Assembly: GCA_900471525.1 (NCBI GenBank)
Contig: UCEZ01000027.1
Coordinates: forward strand, 61,195 to 125,194
DNA length: 64,000 bases
Direction: 5' to 3'
Origin: Hyphomicrobiales bacterium
GTDB taxonomy: Bacteria > Pseudomonadota > Alphaproteobacteria > Rhizobiales > Rhizobiaceae
Shown: positions 1-8,453 of the stretch, in pieces
Layout: every line of letters begins with the position of its first letter
How positions within the stretch are numbered: position 1 is the first letter of the stretch
Position numbers and translations under genes: made by a program
Notes under the pieces: model-generated
Told to the model about the DNA's origin: nothing
Database searches by the model: none
Seen by the model: the letters and a program-made list of their open reading frames with translations, nothing else

Positions 1-640
1 GCCGCACAACCACACGGTCGACGACGACATCGATGTCATGTTTGTATTTCTTGTCGAGAACGGGCGCTTCGGCGATCTCGTAGAACTGGCCGTCGATCTT
101 GACGCGCTGAAACCCCTTCTTCATCAGTTCGGCGAGCTCTTTCTTGTACTCGCCCTTGCGGCCACGCACGATCGGCGCGAGAATGTAGAGGCGCGTCCCT
201 TCGCCGAAATCGACGATACGATCGACCATCTGGCTGACCGTCTGACTTTCGATCGGCAGGCCTGTCGCCGGCGAATAGGGCACGCCGACGCGGGCAAACA
301 AGAGGCGCATGTAGTCGTAGATCTCGGTGACCGTGCCGACCGTCGAGCGTGGATTGCGCGACGTGGTCTTCTGTTCGATCGAGATCGCCGGAGACAGGCC
401 ATCGATCTGGTCGACATCCGGCTTCTGCATCATTTCGAGGAACTGGCGGGCATAGGCCGACAGGCTCTCGACATAGCGCCGCTGGCCTTCCGCATAGATC
501 GTGTCGAAGGCAAGTGACGATTTTCCGGAGCCCGACAGGCCAGTCATGACGATCAGCTTGTTGCGCGGCAGATCGAGGTCGATGCCCTTCAGATTGTGCT
601 CGCGCGCGCCGCGGATGGAAATGGTCTCGAGTTTGCTCAT
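1..640 (-). CDS. uvrA: UvrA excinuclease ABC subunit A, N-terminal part
   Basis: UvrA is the ATPase that scans DNA for bulky lesions and loads UvrB in nucleotide excision repair. Only the first 213 residues are visible; the gene runs off the left edge. The frame opens at the ATG read from 640 down, starting [13 protein letters not shown] Walker A loop GLSGSGKSS follows at about residues 33-41, then the family block [17 protein letters not shown]. It is divergent from ssb and shares a 266-bp intergenic region that holds an SOS box, the usual arrangement in alphaproteobacteria. Induction by DNA damage is therefore expected. Identification is secure; the C-terminal half cannot be assessed. Confidence 0.97.
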   Translation of the reverse strand, partial: MSKLETISIRGAREHNLKGIDLDLPRNKLIVMTGLSGSGKSSLAFDTIYAEGQRRYVESLSAYARQFLEMMQKPDVDQIDGLSPAISIEQKTTSRNPRSTVGTVTEIYDYMRLLFARVGVPYSPATGLPIESQTVSQMVDRIVDFGEGTRLYILAPIVRGRKGEYKKELAELMKKGFQRVKIDGQFYEIAEAPVLDKKYKHDIDVVVDRVVVR

Positions 641-763
641 CGTGCCCAGCTCTGTATATGCATTGGAAAGCTCCTATTTAAGTACGCCAGCGCCCATGTC
701 GAGGCGCAAGGTGAAAAACAGAGGGCTTTCCGAGTCGGTTGACAGGATATTACGGATTTACTA

Positions 764-778
764 GAACAAAGAAAGAAC
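764..778. promoter_or_regulatory. LexA (SOS) box between uvrA and ssb
   Basis: The sequence reads GAAC-AAAGAAA-GAAC, an exact match to the alphaproteobacterial LexA site GAAC-N7-GAAC. It lies 124 bp before uvrA and 128 bp before ssb, so it could repress either or both. The lexA gene is in the same window and carries the same motif upstream. Confidence 0.88.
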
Positions 779-906
779 AAAATTTGAAATCTGTTGTGGA
801 TGACGCGATGCAAAGGGGCGTATGGTCGGCGGGCAGCCGTTAAGATGCGTGCTCTGAATTTTGGTTGCCGGGCAGCGATGCCCGGCGGAATAACGGGAAA
901 AGCGAG

Positions 907-1437
907 ATGGCTGGTAGCGTCAACAAGGTGATTTTGATCGGAAACCTCGGGGCTGACCCGGAAATCCGGCGCACTCAGGACGGCCGACCGATCGCCAACC
1001 TGAACATCGCGACCTCGGAAACCTGGCGCGACCGGAATTCAGGCGAGCGCAAGGAAAAGACTGAATGGCACCGCGTGGTGATCTTCAACGAAGGTCTCTG
1101 CAAGGTTGCCGAGCAGTATCTGAAGAAGGGTGCGACGGTCTATGTCGAAGGTCAGTTGCAGACCCGCAAGTGGCAGGACAAGGACGGCCAGGACCGCTAT
1201 TCGACCGAGGTTGTCCTTCAGGGCTTCAACTCGACGCTCACCATGCTGGGCGGTCGTGGCGACGGGCAGGGTGCCGGCGGTGGCCGCGGCGGCTCGGATT
1301 TTGGTGGCAACGTCGGCGGCTCCAGCAACTACGGCGACGATTACGATCGTCCGTCCTCGGCACCGTCAGGCCGCTCCAGCGGGAGCAGCAGCGGCGGCAA
1401 CTTCTCGCGCGATATGGATGATGACATTCCGTTCTAA
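907..1437 (+). CDS. ssb: Single-stranded DNA-binding protein
   Basis: SSB coats single-stranded DNA during replication, repair and recombination and recruits partners through its C-terminal tip. The 176-residue protein opens [21 protein letters not shown], the start of the OB-fold, and this fold ends near residue 115. A Gly/Ser-rich flexible linker follows, and the protein ends in the canonical acidic tip DDDIPF. An in-frame upstream ATG at 865 exists, but the family start is the ATG at 907. The divergent uvrA and the SOS box upstream suggest partial DNA-damage control. Confidence 0.97.
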   Translation: MAGSVNKVILIGNLGADPEIRRTQDGRPIANLNIATSETWRDRNSGERKEKTEWHRVVIFNEGLCKVAEQYLKKGATVYVEGQLQTRKWQDKDGQDRYSTEVVLQGFNSTLTMLGGRGDGQGAGGGRGGSDFGGNVGGSSNYGDDYDRPSSAPSGRSSGSSSGGNFSRDMDDDIPF

Positions 1438-1599
1438 GGATGAATGGCAAAGCTTTTGCCGGAGTGTGGAATGTTGAAGGTGTAAACTTGGGCGGTGTGA
1501 CGGATTTGACCAAGACGAATCCTGCTGTGAGTGCAACTATAAAGCTCGAAACACCTCCAGCGCCGCCACCCGATCGTTTTCCGTCATTTTCGTAGAGAT

Positions 1600-1623
1600 T
1601 GCCGACCTCCAAATCGGTCGGCA
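1600..1623. terminator. Hairpin between ssb and the MFS gene
   Basis: An 8-bp perfect inverted repeat TGCCGACC / GGTCGGCA encloses an 8-nt loop between two convergent genes. It has no T run, so a role as a bidirectional terminator is only inferred from position. The rest of 1438-1693 shows no gene. Confidence 0.35.
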
Positions 1624-1693
1624 CTCCATGAATGAGACAAAAGAACGTTAAGGAATCTCGCGCATGTGACATGCGGCGATCCGTACAGATGCC

Positions 1694-3169
1694 TTAGCGT
1701 TCATCTCCAGGCGAGATGTCCGGATGGATGCGATACTCCAAACAATTCGTGGGGAGCCGCGTCTCGCAGCCGTCAAGCCACCGCTCCCTCCGTGCAATGC
1801 GGCTGATACCCAGTTCAAGCAACTGTCCTTCGCTCAAATCGTCGATCTCTCCCAGCCTACCTCCCCACATTCTCCAATGGCTGGCCAAGATGCCCAGCCT
1901 TCCGAGAAGCCGAAGGAGACCGTAGGCTGTGGTGTGTGCAGCGAATGGCTTGGCGATTTCGGCCTCGACCCGCTGTCCCGCCATCAGAAACACCGCCAGT
2001 ACACAGCACATGAGGCCAAGGGATAATGGCAGCCCCTGATGTCCTACTAGTTGCATCGCCAGCCCTGCCGCGGGCGAGCCCACGATGCCGCCGATGCCCC
2101 ATGTGAACGCGAAGGCCGCGTTACCGGCGATCAGGGCTTGACCGGTGAAACGCTCGCCGAGTTGGATCAGCGACATCGTGTAGATCCCGAACGAGACCCC
2201 ACCCCAGAGGAAAACGAGCGGCCAGATAGGCCAGGAGTTGAAGGCCGACGGCAGCAGCAGGCAGCCGGCCATGCAAGCCAGGACACAGAACAACATGGTC
2301 CGCGTCGAGCCAATGTGTTCGGCCACGCGCCCAAGCAATATCTGCAGCACGGCATTGCCTGCGACGAAACAGGTGATGAGCGAAGCGATGCGCTCCTCGG
2401 CGCTGCCGAGTGCTGCGCCATAGACCGCAAACAGGGAAAGCAGGACCTGCTCGAAGGCGGCAGCCGTGAAAACTGCGAACAGCAGGAGCGGCGCCAGTGC
2501 GAAGAAACCACTGAGCGATGTCGCTTCGCCTTCATGCGGCATGTCCGGCAGGCGCGGCACGACCGCAAGCACGATCAGGCCGCAGAGAAGGAAAGCCACG
2601 ATGCCGATCATGAAGGGCGGCCACCCTTGAGTGCCGACCAGACCAAGCGATAGGGGGCCGATGGCAAAGCCGCCCGAAACGATCGATGAATAGAGGCCCA
2701 AGATGCGACCCCGGCGTGGCGCGGGCGTGATCGTGAGCAGCCAGGTTTCACTGATCACGTAAAGCGGATTGGCGAAGAAGCCGAGCAGGAAGCGTAGTGG
2801 CATCCATGCCCAGACTTCTTGCGTCCAGGCAATCGCGATCAGGGTGAGCGCGGCGAGGATCGAACACAGGATCGCAAGCCGCGTCCCGCCCATGCGCTGC
2901 ACGAGCGCCGGAATGAAGGGCGCGGAAACAATGAAACCCAGCGGCGTCATCGCCGCTGACAGGCCGATCAGGCCTGATGTCGTCCCCTGCCGCTCCAGGA
3001 TGAAGCTGAGCAATGGATAGGTCAGCCCCTGCGCCACTGCGAACACCGTGACAGTCGCAATGATGCCTGCCATCGCGGCCCATGGGGCCTGATCCGCTCG
3101 CGGCGATGTTGTGCTGTGCAAGCGCCGGCGAACCGCTGCGGCACGCGGAAACTGGTGATCCGTTGTCAT
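1694..3169 (-). CDS. MFS transporter (YcaD-like) with DUF1127-like tail
   Basis: This is a 491-residue major facilitator protein. After a cytosolic N-terminus of about 30 residues come twelve likely membrane segments up to about residue 395, resembling the YcaD/UMF sugar-efflux-like group. The substrate is not predictable. The last 90 or so residues are odd. They contain VEAEIAKPF, which matches IEAEIAKPF near the end of the neighbouring DUF1127 protein, then a segment ending LSEGQLLELGISR that looks like the core of another DUF1127 domain. The two stretches are also similar as DNA (around 1950-1985 and 3190-3225). The tail therefore probably arose by fusion or duplication with DUF1127 sequence. 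The upstream DUF1127 gene is only 13 bp away on the same strand and is likely co-transcribed. Confidence 0.85.
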   Translation of the reverse strand: MTTDHQFPRAAAVRRRLHSTTSPRADQAPWAAMAGIIATVTVFAVAQGLTYPLLSFILERQGTTSGLIGLSAAMTPLGFIVSAPFIPALVQRMGGTRLAILCSILAALTLIAIAWTQEVWAWMPLRFLLGFFANPLYVISETWLLTITPAPRRGRILGLYSSIVSGGFAIGPLSLGLVGTQGWPPFMIGIVAFLLCGLIVLAVVPRLPDMPHEGEATSLSGFFALAPLLLFAVFTAAAFEQVLLSLFAVYGAALGSAEERIASLITCFVAGNAVLQILLGRVAEHIGSTRTMLFCVLACMAGCLLLPSAFNSWPIWPLVFLWGGVSFGIYTMSLIQLGERFTGQALIAGNAAFAFTWGIGGIVGSPAAGLAMQLVGHQGLPLSLGLMCCVLAVFLMAGQRVEAEIAKPFAAHTTAYGLLRLLGRLGILASHWRMWGGRLGEIDDLSEGQLLELGISRIARRERWLDGCETRLPTNCLEYRIHPDISPGDER

Positions 3170-3182
3170 TGCAGACTTCGCC

Positions 3183-3440
3183 TTATCGTTGCCAGAAGGG
3201 CTTGGCGATCTCTGCCTCGATCTGTTGTCGCGTCAGACCGATATCATCGATCAAATGGGGATTGTCCTTCGACATTTGCTGAAGTTTCCAGCGAAGGCGT
3301 ATCCGTTCGCGGCAGGTCGCGATGAAGATTCGCAGGGTCGCCAGGCTGTTGTGTCGACGCGGCACGTCCCCCAGCTCCACGGGCGTTGCCGGCCGCGCTG
3401 CCCGATGCGGCGCCGATGCAAGGGAGAGAGTATCATTCAT
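3183..3440 (-). CDS. DUF1127 small protein
   Basis: This protein has 85 residues and begins MNDTLSLASAP. A ribosome site GGAGG sits 5 nt before the ATG at 3440, which makes it better than the longer in-frame starts. The C-terminal 45 residues form the arginine-rich DUF1127 domain, including LIDDIGLTRQQIEAEIAKPFW. DUF1127 proteins are common small proteins of rhizobia; some are linked to RNA binding or to phosphate and carbon metabolism, but the role here is unknown. It lies directly upstream of the MFS gene whose C-terminus resembles it. Confidence 0.8.
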   Translation of the reverse strand: MNDTLSLASAPHRAARPATPVELGDVPRRHNSLATLRIFIATCRERIRLRWKLQQMSKDNPHLIDDIGLTRQQIEAEIAKPFWQR

Positions 3441-3636
3441 GGCAACCTCCATAAGGGTTCGAGGGGCCGGCGGACCCACGACCTGAAAGAGGTTTGAATT
3501 CTGCAGGATACGAACTGTGTCGTAATTAAGCGCGCCCAAATAGTTCCAAAAACTTCCAAACGGCTATGCGATCGACTGCAATCGACCCGAAGCGAACCTT
3601 ACGCGTCGACGCAGTCAGTCGGGCGAGTTTGCGTGA

Positions 3637-4167
3637 TTAAGCAGGAACGTAGGTCAACCTGATCACGTCATCGCCAATCAGATCGCTGGCCACAAAGCGA
3701 AGCGGCGGTCGGGGGCCGGCGAAGAATGGCTTGCCGCGGCCAAGCACGACGGGGTGGAAGTAGAGTCGATACTCATCAATAAGACCAAGGTCGGTTAGGC
3801 TTCGTGCCAGGTCTGGTCCGGAAACTGCCATCTCCCCAACGAGCCGAGCCCTCAGGCCACGTATCACCGCCTCGATGTCATCCGAAACAAGTGTGGCGTT
3901 GGGGCCAACTGACTTCAACGAGCGTGACACGACCCACTTCGGTTGGCGCCGCCACGCCGCCGCGAACTCGTGTTGCTCCGCATTCCACTCAGGACGGTCT
4001 TCGTCCCAATACCGCATCACCTCGTACATGCGGCGACCGTACACACTGCCGGTCAGGTCGCGCACGTGCTCTATCCAGTGACGAAAGAGCGTGGGGCCTG
4101 TCCGCATTTCCAAGTGGTCGACGTAGCCGTCCAGCGACTGGTTCATTCCGAAGACGAGCTTCGCCAT
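3637..4167 (-). CDS. Dihydrofolate reductase-family (RibD C-terminal-like) protein
   Basis: The 176-residue protein opens MAKLVFGMNQSLDGYV, the usual start of the RibD C-terminal/YyaP-YwjB family of small NAD(P)H-dependent reductases with a DHFR fold. Further family signs are VYGRRMYEVMRYW (around residue 45), a central SGPDLARSL, and the C-terminal block YFHPVVLGRGKPFF. The substrate of these stand-alone members is usually unknown. The start at 4167 was chosen over a much longer frame because the fold begins there and a GGAG lies just upstream. It diverges from the CadC-like regulator across about 220 bp, so that regulator could control it; this is inference. Confidence 0.85.
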   Translation of the reverse strand: MAKLVFGMNQSLDGYVDHLEMRTGPTLFRHWIEHVRDLTGSVYGRRMYEVMRYWDEDRPEWNAEQHEFAAAWRRQPKWVVSRSLKSVGPNATLVSDDIEAVIRGLRARLVGEMAVSGPDLARSLTDLGLIDEYRLYFHPVVLGRGKPFFAGPRPPLRFVASDLIGDDVIRLTYVPA

Positions 4168-4390
4168 GCTGTAAGATCTCCATCCCAGGTTCTTCAGAAT
4201 AGCTTGAGCGGCCGTGACGCGGAAGTGAAGTCGGGCACAACTACGTGCCGCTTTGTCGGTATGCCGAATAACCAGAGGTCCGCTAACCACCCGTTGCAGT
4301 CGGACGGCGGCGCGCAGGACCGCTTCCGCGGAAATGCGAATAGGCGTCGTCGGTAAACTCGTTCCCAGAACCTCCGAAAACGGGCTATAG

Positions 4391-5920
4391 ATGCGCCGCA
4401 TGCAGGAAGCGCGCTTTGCCTTTGGTCCGTTCGTGCTTGATCCGGGTGGGGGAACGCTCCTTCGGAACGGTATTCCTGTTGCCGTTGGCCACCGTGGGAT
4501 AAAACTGCTCGTGGCGCTCGTCGGTCGGCCCGGCGAAATCCTAAGCAAGGCCGAATTGATGGACGCGGGCTGGCCGGGCACGGCCGTCGAGGAAGGCAAT
4601 CTCACCGTCCAGATCGCGCAACTCAGGAAGCTGCTTGGTCCAGCCGCCGATGGCGGAGTGAGGGGCGGTGAATGGATCGCCACGGTTCCGCGCGTCGGCT
4701 ACCGCTTTTTAGGCGCCATCGAACAGCTCGATAAGCGAACGCGAAAACCTTTGCCGCTGCCCGACAAGCCATCGATCGCCGTGCTGCCCTTCGTCAGTGT
4801 CAGCAACGATCCCGAGCAGGAATCCTTCGCGGACGGGTTGACCGAAGACCTGATCACCGACCTGTCCAGGGCTTCCGGCCTGTTCGTCATCGCACGCAAC
4901 TCGGCCTTTGCCTACAAGGGAAAGGCGATGGACGTGCGCACGATCGCCGAGGAGCTTGGCGTACGCTACCTGCTGGAGGGGAGCGCGAGACGTGCCGCGG
5001 GGCGCGTGCGCATCAACGCCCAGCTGGTCGACGCGGTGAGTGGTAATCACCTATGGGCGGAGCGCTTCGACCGCAGCCTGGACGATATCTTTGCGGTTCA
5101 GGACGAGGTGACGGCCAAGATCATGGAGGCGTTGCTCGGCCGGCTGCGGGCACCGCCACCGCGCAACCGGCCCAAAAATCTTGAGGCCTACGATCTCTGC
5201 GTGCGGGCGCGCAAGCTGATGGATGACACGCCGCAGAGCGCGAGAGAAGCGCATCTGATGCTCACGCGCGCGGTCTCCCTCGATCCGGAATACGCCGAAG
5301 CCTATCGCTGGCTGGCCATGAACCACTGGATGGGATGGGTTCATTCCGGCGGACCAACGGAACCGACCCGTGACGTTGCCTTGGAACTGGCGCGCAAAGC
5401 GGTCGCGATCGATCCCAACGATGCTGGTTCTCGCTGGGTCCTGGCTTACCTGCTGGCCTACGAGCGCAGCTTCGCCGAGGCAGATGCGGAATTCACCAGG
5501 GCGATCGAGCTCGACCCGAACGAGGCCGACACCTTCGCGGCATTATCCGACATCGCGGTCCTGGCCGGGCGGGTCGAGGAGGGGCTTGAGCACATTCGGA
5601 AGGCGTTCCGGCTGAATCCGTTTCCGGCAAGCTGGTACTACCTCACGCTCGGCCAGGCGCAATATGCGGCCGGCGACTACGAAGCTGCTGTCGAGACACT
5701 GCGCAGGGACGAGACGTATCGGACAAGCTCGCGCCGTTTCCTGGCGGCAAGCCTTGCGCAACTCGGCCGGCTCGACGAAGCACGCGCAGAGGCCGAATTG
5801 TTCCTCGTCGGCAACCCGCATTTCACAACCCACCACTGGGCAACGACAGAGCCATTTCGCGACGCTGCGACGCTTGAGCATTTCGTGGAGGGATTTCGCA
5901 AGGCGGGACTGCCGGAGTGA
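4391..5920 (+). CDS. CadC/OmpR-type DNA-binding protein with TolB-like and TPR domains
   Basis: This is a 509-residue regulator. Residues 5-105 form an OmpR/CadC winged helix (GILRN-type start, VAVGHRGIKLLVALVGRPGEILSKAELM, ending VPRVGYRF). Residues 125-240 resemble the FlgO/TolB-like domain often found in such proteins (KPSIAVLPFVSVSNDPEQE, FADGLTEDLITDLS, YLLEGSARR). The rest, about 260-500, is built of TPR helices. The architecture is common in rhizobia, sometimes annotated as adenylate-cyclase-like, but no cyclase domain is present. No membrane helix is evident, unlike CadC. The ATG at 4400 is an alternative start. Targets are unknown; the divergent RibD-like gene is the obvious candidate. 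Confidence 0.85.
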   Translation: MRRMQEARFAFGPFVLDPGGGTLLRNGIPVAVGHRGIKLLVALVGRPGEILSKAELMDAGWPGTAVEEGNLTVQIAQLRKLLGPAADGGVRGGEWIATVPRVGYRFLGAIEQLDKRTRKPLPLPDKPSIAVLPFVSVSNDPEQESFADGLTEDLITDLSRASGLFVIARNSAFAYKGKAMDVRTIAEELGVRYLLEGSARRAAGRVRINAQLVDAVSGNHLWAERFDRSLDDIFAVQDEVTAKIMEALLGRLRAPPPRNRPKNLEAYDLCVRARKLMDDTPQSAREAHLMLTRAVSLDPEYAEAYRWLAMNHWMGWVHSGGPTEPTRDVALELARKAVAIDPNDAGSRWVLAYLLAYERSFAEADAEFTRAIELDPNEADTFAALSDIAVLAGRVEEGLEHIRKAFRLNPFPASWYYLTLGQAQYAAGDYEAAVETLRRDETYRTSSRRFLAASLAQLGRLDEARAEAELFLVGNPHFTTHHWATTEPFRDAATLEHFVEGFRKAGLPE

Positions 5921-6123
5921 AGTGCCGGCGTGACCGCCCAAACGGCAATACAGCCTGCAGAAAATTGGAAACTTGATTATTTTCATTCTTGGATGGCACA
6001 CGAAACACCCACGGTTTTACGCTGTTCCCGCGGAAGTGAGGGCAGCACCTCTTGTGGACCTCGGTCCTAATTAGATAGCCTCCATTCTTTTGCACGTTAG
6101 CGATGCAGCACAAGGGGCCTAAG

Positions 6124-6683
6124 TTGAGTGCCAGAAGCGATCAAAAACAATCCTTCAGTACCTGCATAAACGCGTGGCTGCAGGCGACGCGCGGTATTGC
6201 ACCATTCCAACAATCAAGAAAAACACGGGGCTAGGAGCCTCCAACCAGTACATCTTGGCCCTAACGGACGATCTAGAAAGTGCAGGCCTAGTTATTACGC
6301 GTCAGGCATACCAGATGTCTGGCGGCAGACTATTTCAGATTACCGCCGCAGGGTTCGACGCTGTCCAAAAGGGAGATATTCCCTTCACGGTCGACAGTGC
6401 GGCCTGGACCGGCCGCTTTAGTTTGTCCGAATATCAAACGTCTGAGATTCGACGAATTCTTGGAGAGATGCGGACGGTCATCATCTCCGCCCGGCTGTCA
6501 AATGCTCGCACAGCCAATGCCATGGCGTTGATAGAGTCTGCCGAAAAGCTAGTTGAAACTCCAGACCCACTTTGGCCTGAAATAATGCGCCTCTTGCGTT
6601 CTCCGACGCTTGCGGGTGTGGTGGGGATTGCTGGACTTGTTATGGCTATTGTGCAGATCGTGATGGCTGCCGCTAGTTCATGA
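6124..6683 (+). pseudogene. Small winged-helix-like protein with C-terminal membrane anchor, probable frameshift
   Basis: The longest open frame starts at GTG 6174 (169 residues). However, coding-like sequence extends upstream in frame (ILQYLHKR before the GTG) without a start codon. A TTG at 6124, preceded by AGGGG at good spacing, starts a frame reading LSARSDQK that would join this sequence if the A run at 6143-6147 were one base longer. The predicted product begins like a winged-helix domain (KRVAAGDARYCTIPTIKK, then a helix pair) and ends in a hydrophobic helix (about residues 145-165 of the visible ORF). This may be a real disruption or a sequencing error. If intact use starts at GTG 6174, the first helix is lost. 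The family is not recognised. Confidence 0.5.
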
Positions 6684-7065
6684 TTGCTTCCCGGACTCTT
6701 TGGACACTATCGTCCCGACACCACCCATCTTACGCAAGAGGAAGGCCCCACGCAGTGGCGGGACATTTTGCTTCTCGGATCGGCTTCAAACGCCTCACTG
6801 GGATTGCCTACCGAGCCATTTCTCGGCTCGTTCAATCCGACCCATCCCGCAAGGGGAGAGGGTAGGGTGCCTGCCCCAGCGCCGGCTACTTCAATATAGC
6901 GGGGGGTACTGCACAGGCTGGACGAATATCCGAACCTTATGTCGCCAGCGGCAAAGCGTAGCCCGCCTTCAAGTGCGTTTTCGACGCTCAATTGGCGGTT
7001 TTCGCCGCTGCATCGACCGGCTGACGAAGGCTGCTCGGTCGCTTGAGCCCATCGGCGCGAATGTC
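6684..7065. other. Gene-free intergenic stretch with a short hairpin
   Basis: There is no convincing coding frame over 382 bp. The only structure seen is a 6-bp hairpin CGAGCC / GGCTCG at 6812-6830, without a T run. The stretch around 6840-6870 is purine-rich (a run of G and A) and may be a degraded intergenic repeat, but no second copy is present in the window. Confidence 0.4.
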
Positions 7066-7458
7066 CTACTCCTCATAGCGCCCTGTGGCGTCACGATCGC
7101 GGTCGTATAGTCTTGTGAGCGGAAACGGCGGCAACCAGGACTCGCGGCGGACGGTCCAGAGTTCGTAGGTTGGCATCAGTTGGTCAGGGGCGTCCAGGGA
7201 TCCCAGGTTCACTTCGATTTCGTCTGCAGCGCGTGCGAAAACGGGCGAGCCGCAGCGGGGACAGAAAAACCGCCCCGCGTAGTCGCGTGTTTCGCCATCG
7301 ATCGTCACCGCGTCTTGAGGGAATATCGCGGAGGCGTGAAAAAGGGCCCCATGATGCTTGCGGCAGTCGAGGCAGTGACAAAGGCCGACCCTGTAGGGGA
7401 GCCCCGACGCCGCAATTCGGACGTTGCCGCACAGGCAACCACCGGTGATCCGGTCCAT
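7066..7458 (-). CDS. GFA-family zinc protein (glutathione-dependent formaldehyde-activating-like)
   Basis: The 130-residue protein carries the GFA/CENP-V zinc fold. The motifs are GGCLCGNVR (residues 6-14), CHCLDCRKHHG (about 28-38) and FFCPRCGSPVFAR (about 65-77), which supply the usual seven cysteines for two structural zinc sites. The family includes the glutathione S-hydroxymethyl-forming Gfa enzyme, but most members have no proven activity, so the name indicates the fold only. It is monocistronic and sits between an intergenic stretch and marC. Confidence 0.9.
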   Translation of the reverse strand: MDRITGGCLCGNVRIAASGLPYRVGLCHCLDCRKHHGALFHASAIFPQDAVTIDGETRDYAGRFFCPRCGSPVFARAADEIEVNLGSLDAPDQLMPTYELWTVRRESWLPPFPLTRLYDRDRDATGRYEE

Positions 7459-7591
7459 GCTGCGTCTCCTCCAAGATCATGCCGCCGCAATGGCTACCAA
7501 CGAACGGCACTGTCATTGCAATTACCCGCTGCGGGCGGGAACGCATCGGTATTCCGTATTACGCCACACCGGAAGAGCCAGCCAATAGCAG

Positions 7592-8221
7592 TCAAAGCGC
7601 CATGGTCGACTTGACACCATCGACGACGAACTGAACCGCCAAAGCCGCGAGAATGACGCCGAGCAATCGCGTCAGGATGGCCCGGCCGGTCACGCCTAGA
7701 AACCTGTCGATGCGGTCGGCAATCACGAGAGCGGCAAACAGCACCGCCAGGCAGAACGCGATGACCAGGATCAGTTGAGCCCGGTCGATCGTTGCAGAAA
7801 GGGAGCCGGAGAGCAGGATCGTCGCCGAGATTGCGCCGGGGCCGGCAATCAAGGGCAGCGCCAGCGGAAAAACCGCGATGTTGTGAATGTGATCGCGGGT
7901 GATGGCGGCTTCACCGGTCTTTTCCTTGCGCTCGTTGCGCTTCTCGAAGATCATCTCGAAGGCGATCCAGAACAGCAGTAATCCGCCAGCGATCCTGAAG
8001 GCGCCGATGGATATGCCGAGCAGGCCGAGAATGCCGTTTCCGAACAGCGCAAAAGCCGACAGGATGAAGAAGGCGATGAGCGTGCCGCGGCGGGCTACCA
8101 GAAAACGCTCCTGCCGGCTCATGCCGACCGTCAGGCTGAGGAAGATCGGCGCAAGGCCTGGCGGATCGATGGTGACCAGAATTGTGGTCAGCGCATTGAT
8201 CAGAAGGTCTATGTGAGACAT
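7592..8221 (-). CDS. MarC-family integral membrane protein
   Basis: The 209-residue protein has six likely membrane helices, typical of the MarC/UPF0056 (NAAT) family in the inner membrane. It begins MSHIDLLINALTTILVTIDPPGLAPIF, a family-typical first helix with the conserved DPPG, and has PLALPLIAGPGAISA in the middle. The start at 8221 is preceded by a G-rich ribosome site and is preferred over an ATG 21 nt upstream. Despite the name, MarC does not itself confer multiple antibiotic resistance, and the substrate is unknown. Confidence 0.9.
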   Translation of the reverse strand: MSHIDLLINALTTILVTIDPPGLAPIFLSLTVGMSRQERFLVARRGTLIAFFILSAFALFGNGILGLLGISIGAFRIAGGLLLFWIAFEMIFEKRNERKEKTGEAAITRDHIHNIAVFPLALPLIAGPGAISATILLSGSLSATIDRAQLILVIAFCLAVLFAALVIADRIDRFLGVTGRAILTRLLGVILAALAVQFVVDGVKSTMAL

Positions 8222-8453
8222 TCCAATTTCCCCCCGCGGCATTGTCTATATGAGCCGACTGATCGATTGTTAGGCGACTGCATCGACGAATGAAAGGTCG
8301 TCCTTCACCGTTCTGCCGCTTTTGCCTTGCAAATGCCTTCGAGAGCGCCGATGAGCCTAAAAGGCTGTTCAAAACCCGGCCCCGAAATTGGCGCTCGCCA
8401 ATGCATTCGGCTATAAAAATCTGTCTGATTCTGAACAAAGATCGTGATCGAAA

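Noticed and set aside
1238..1672. Long frame antisense to ssb
   Set aside because: It is a shadow of the GC-rich Gly/Ser linker of ssb and has no ribosome site or family features.
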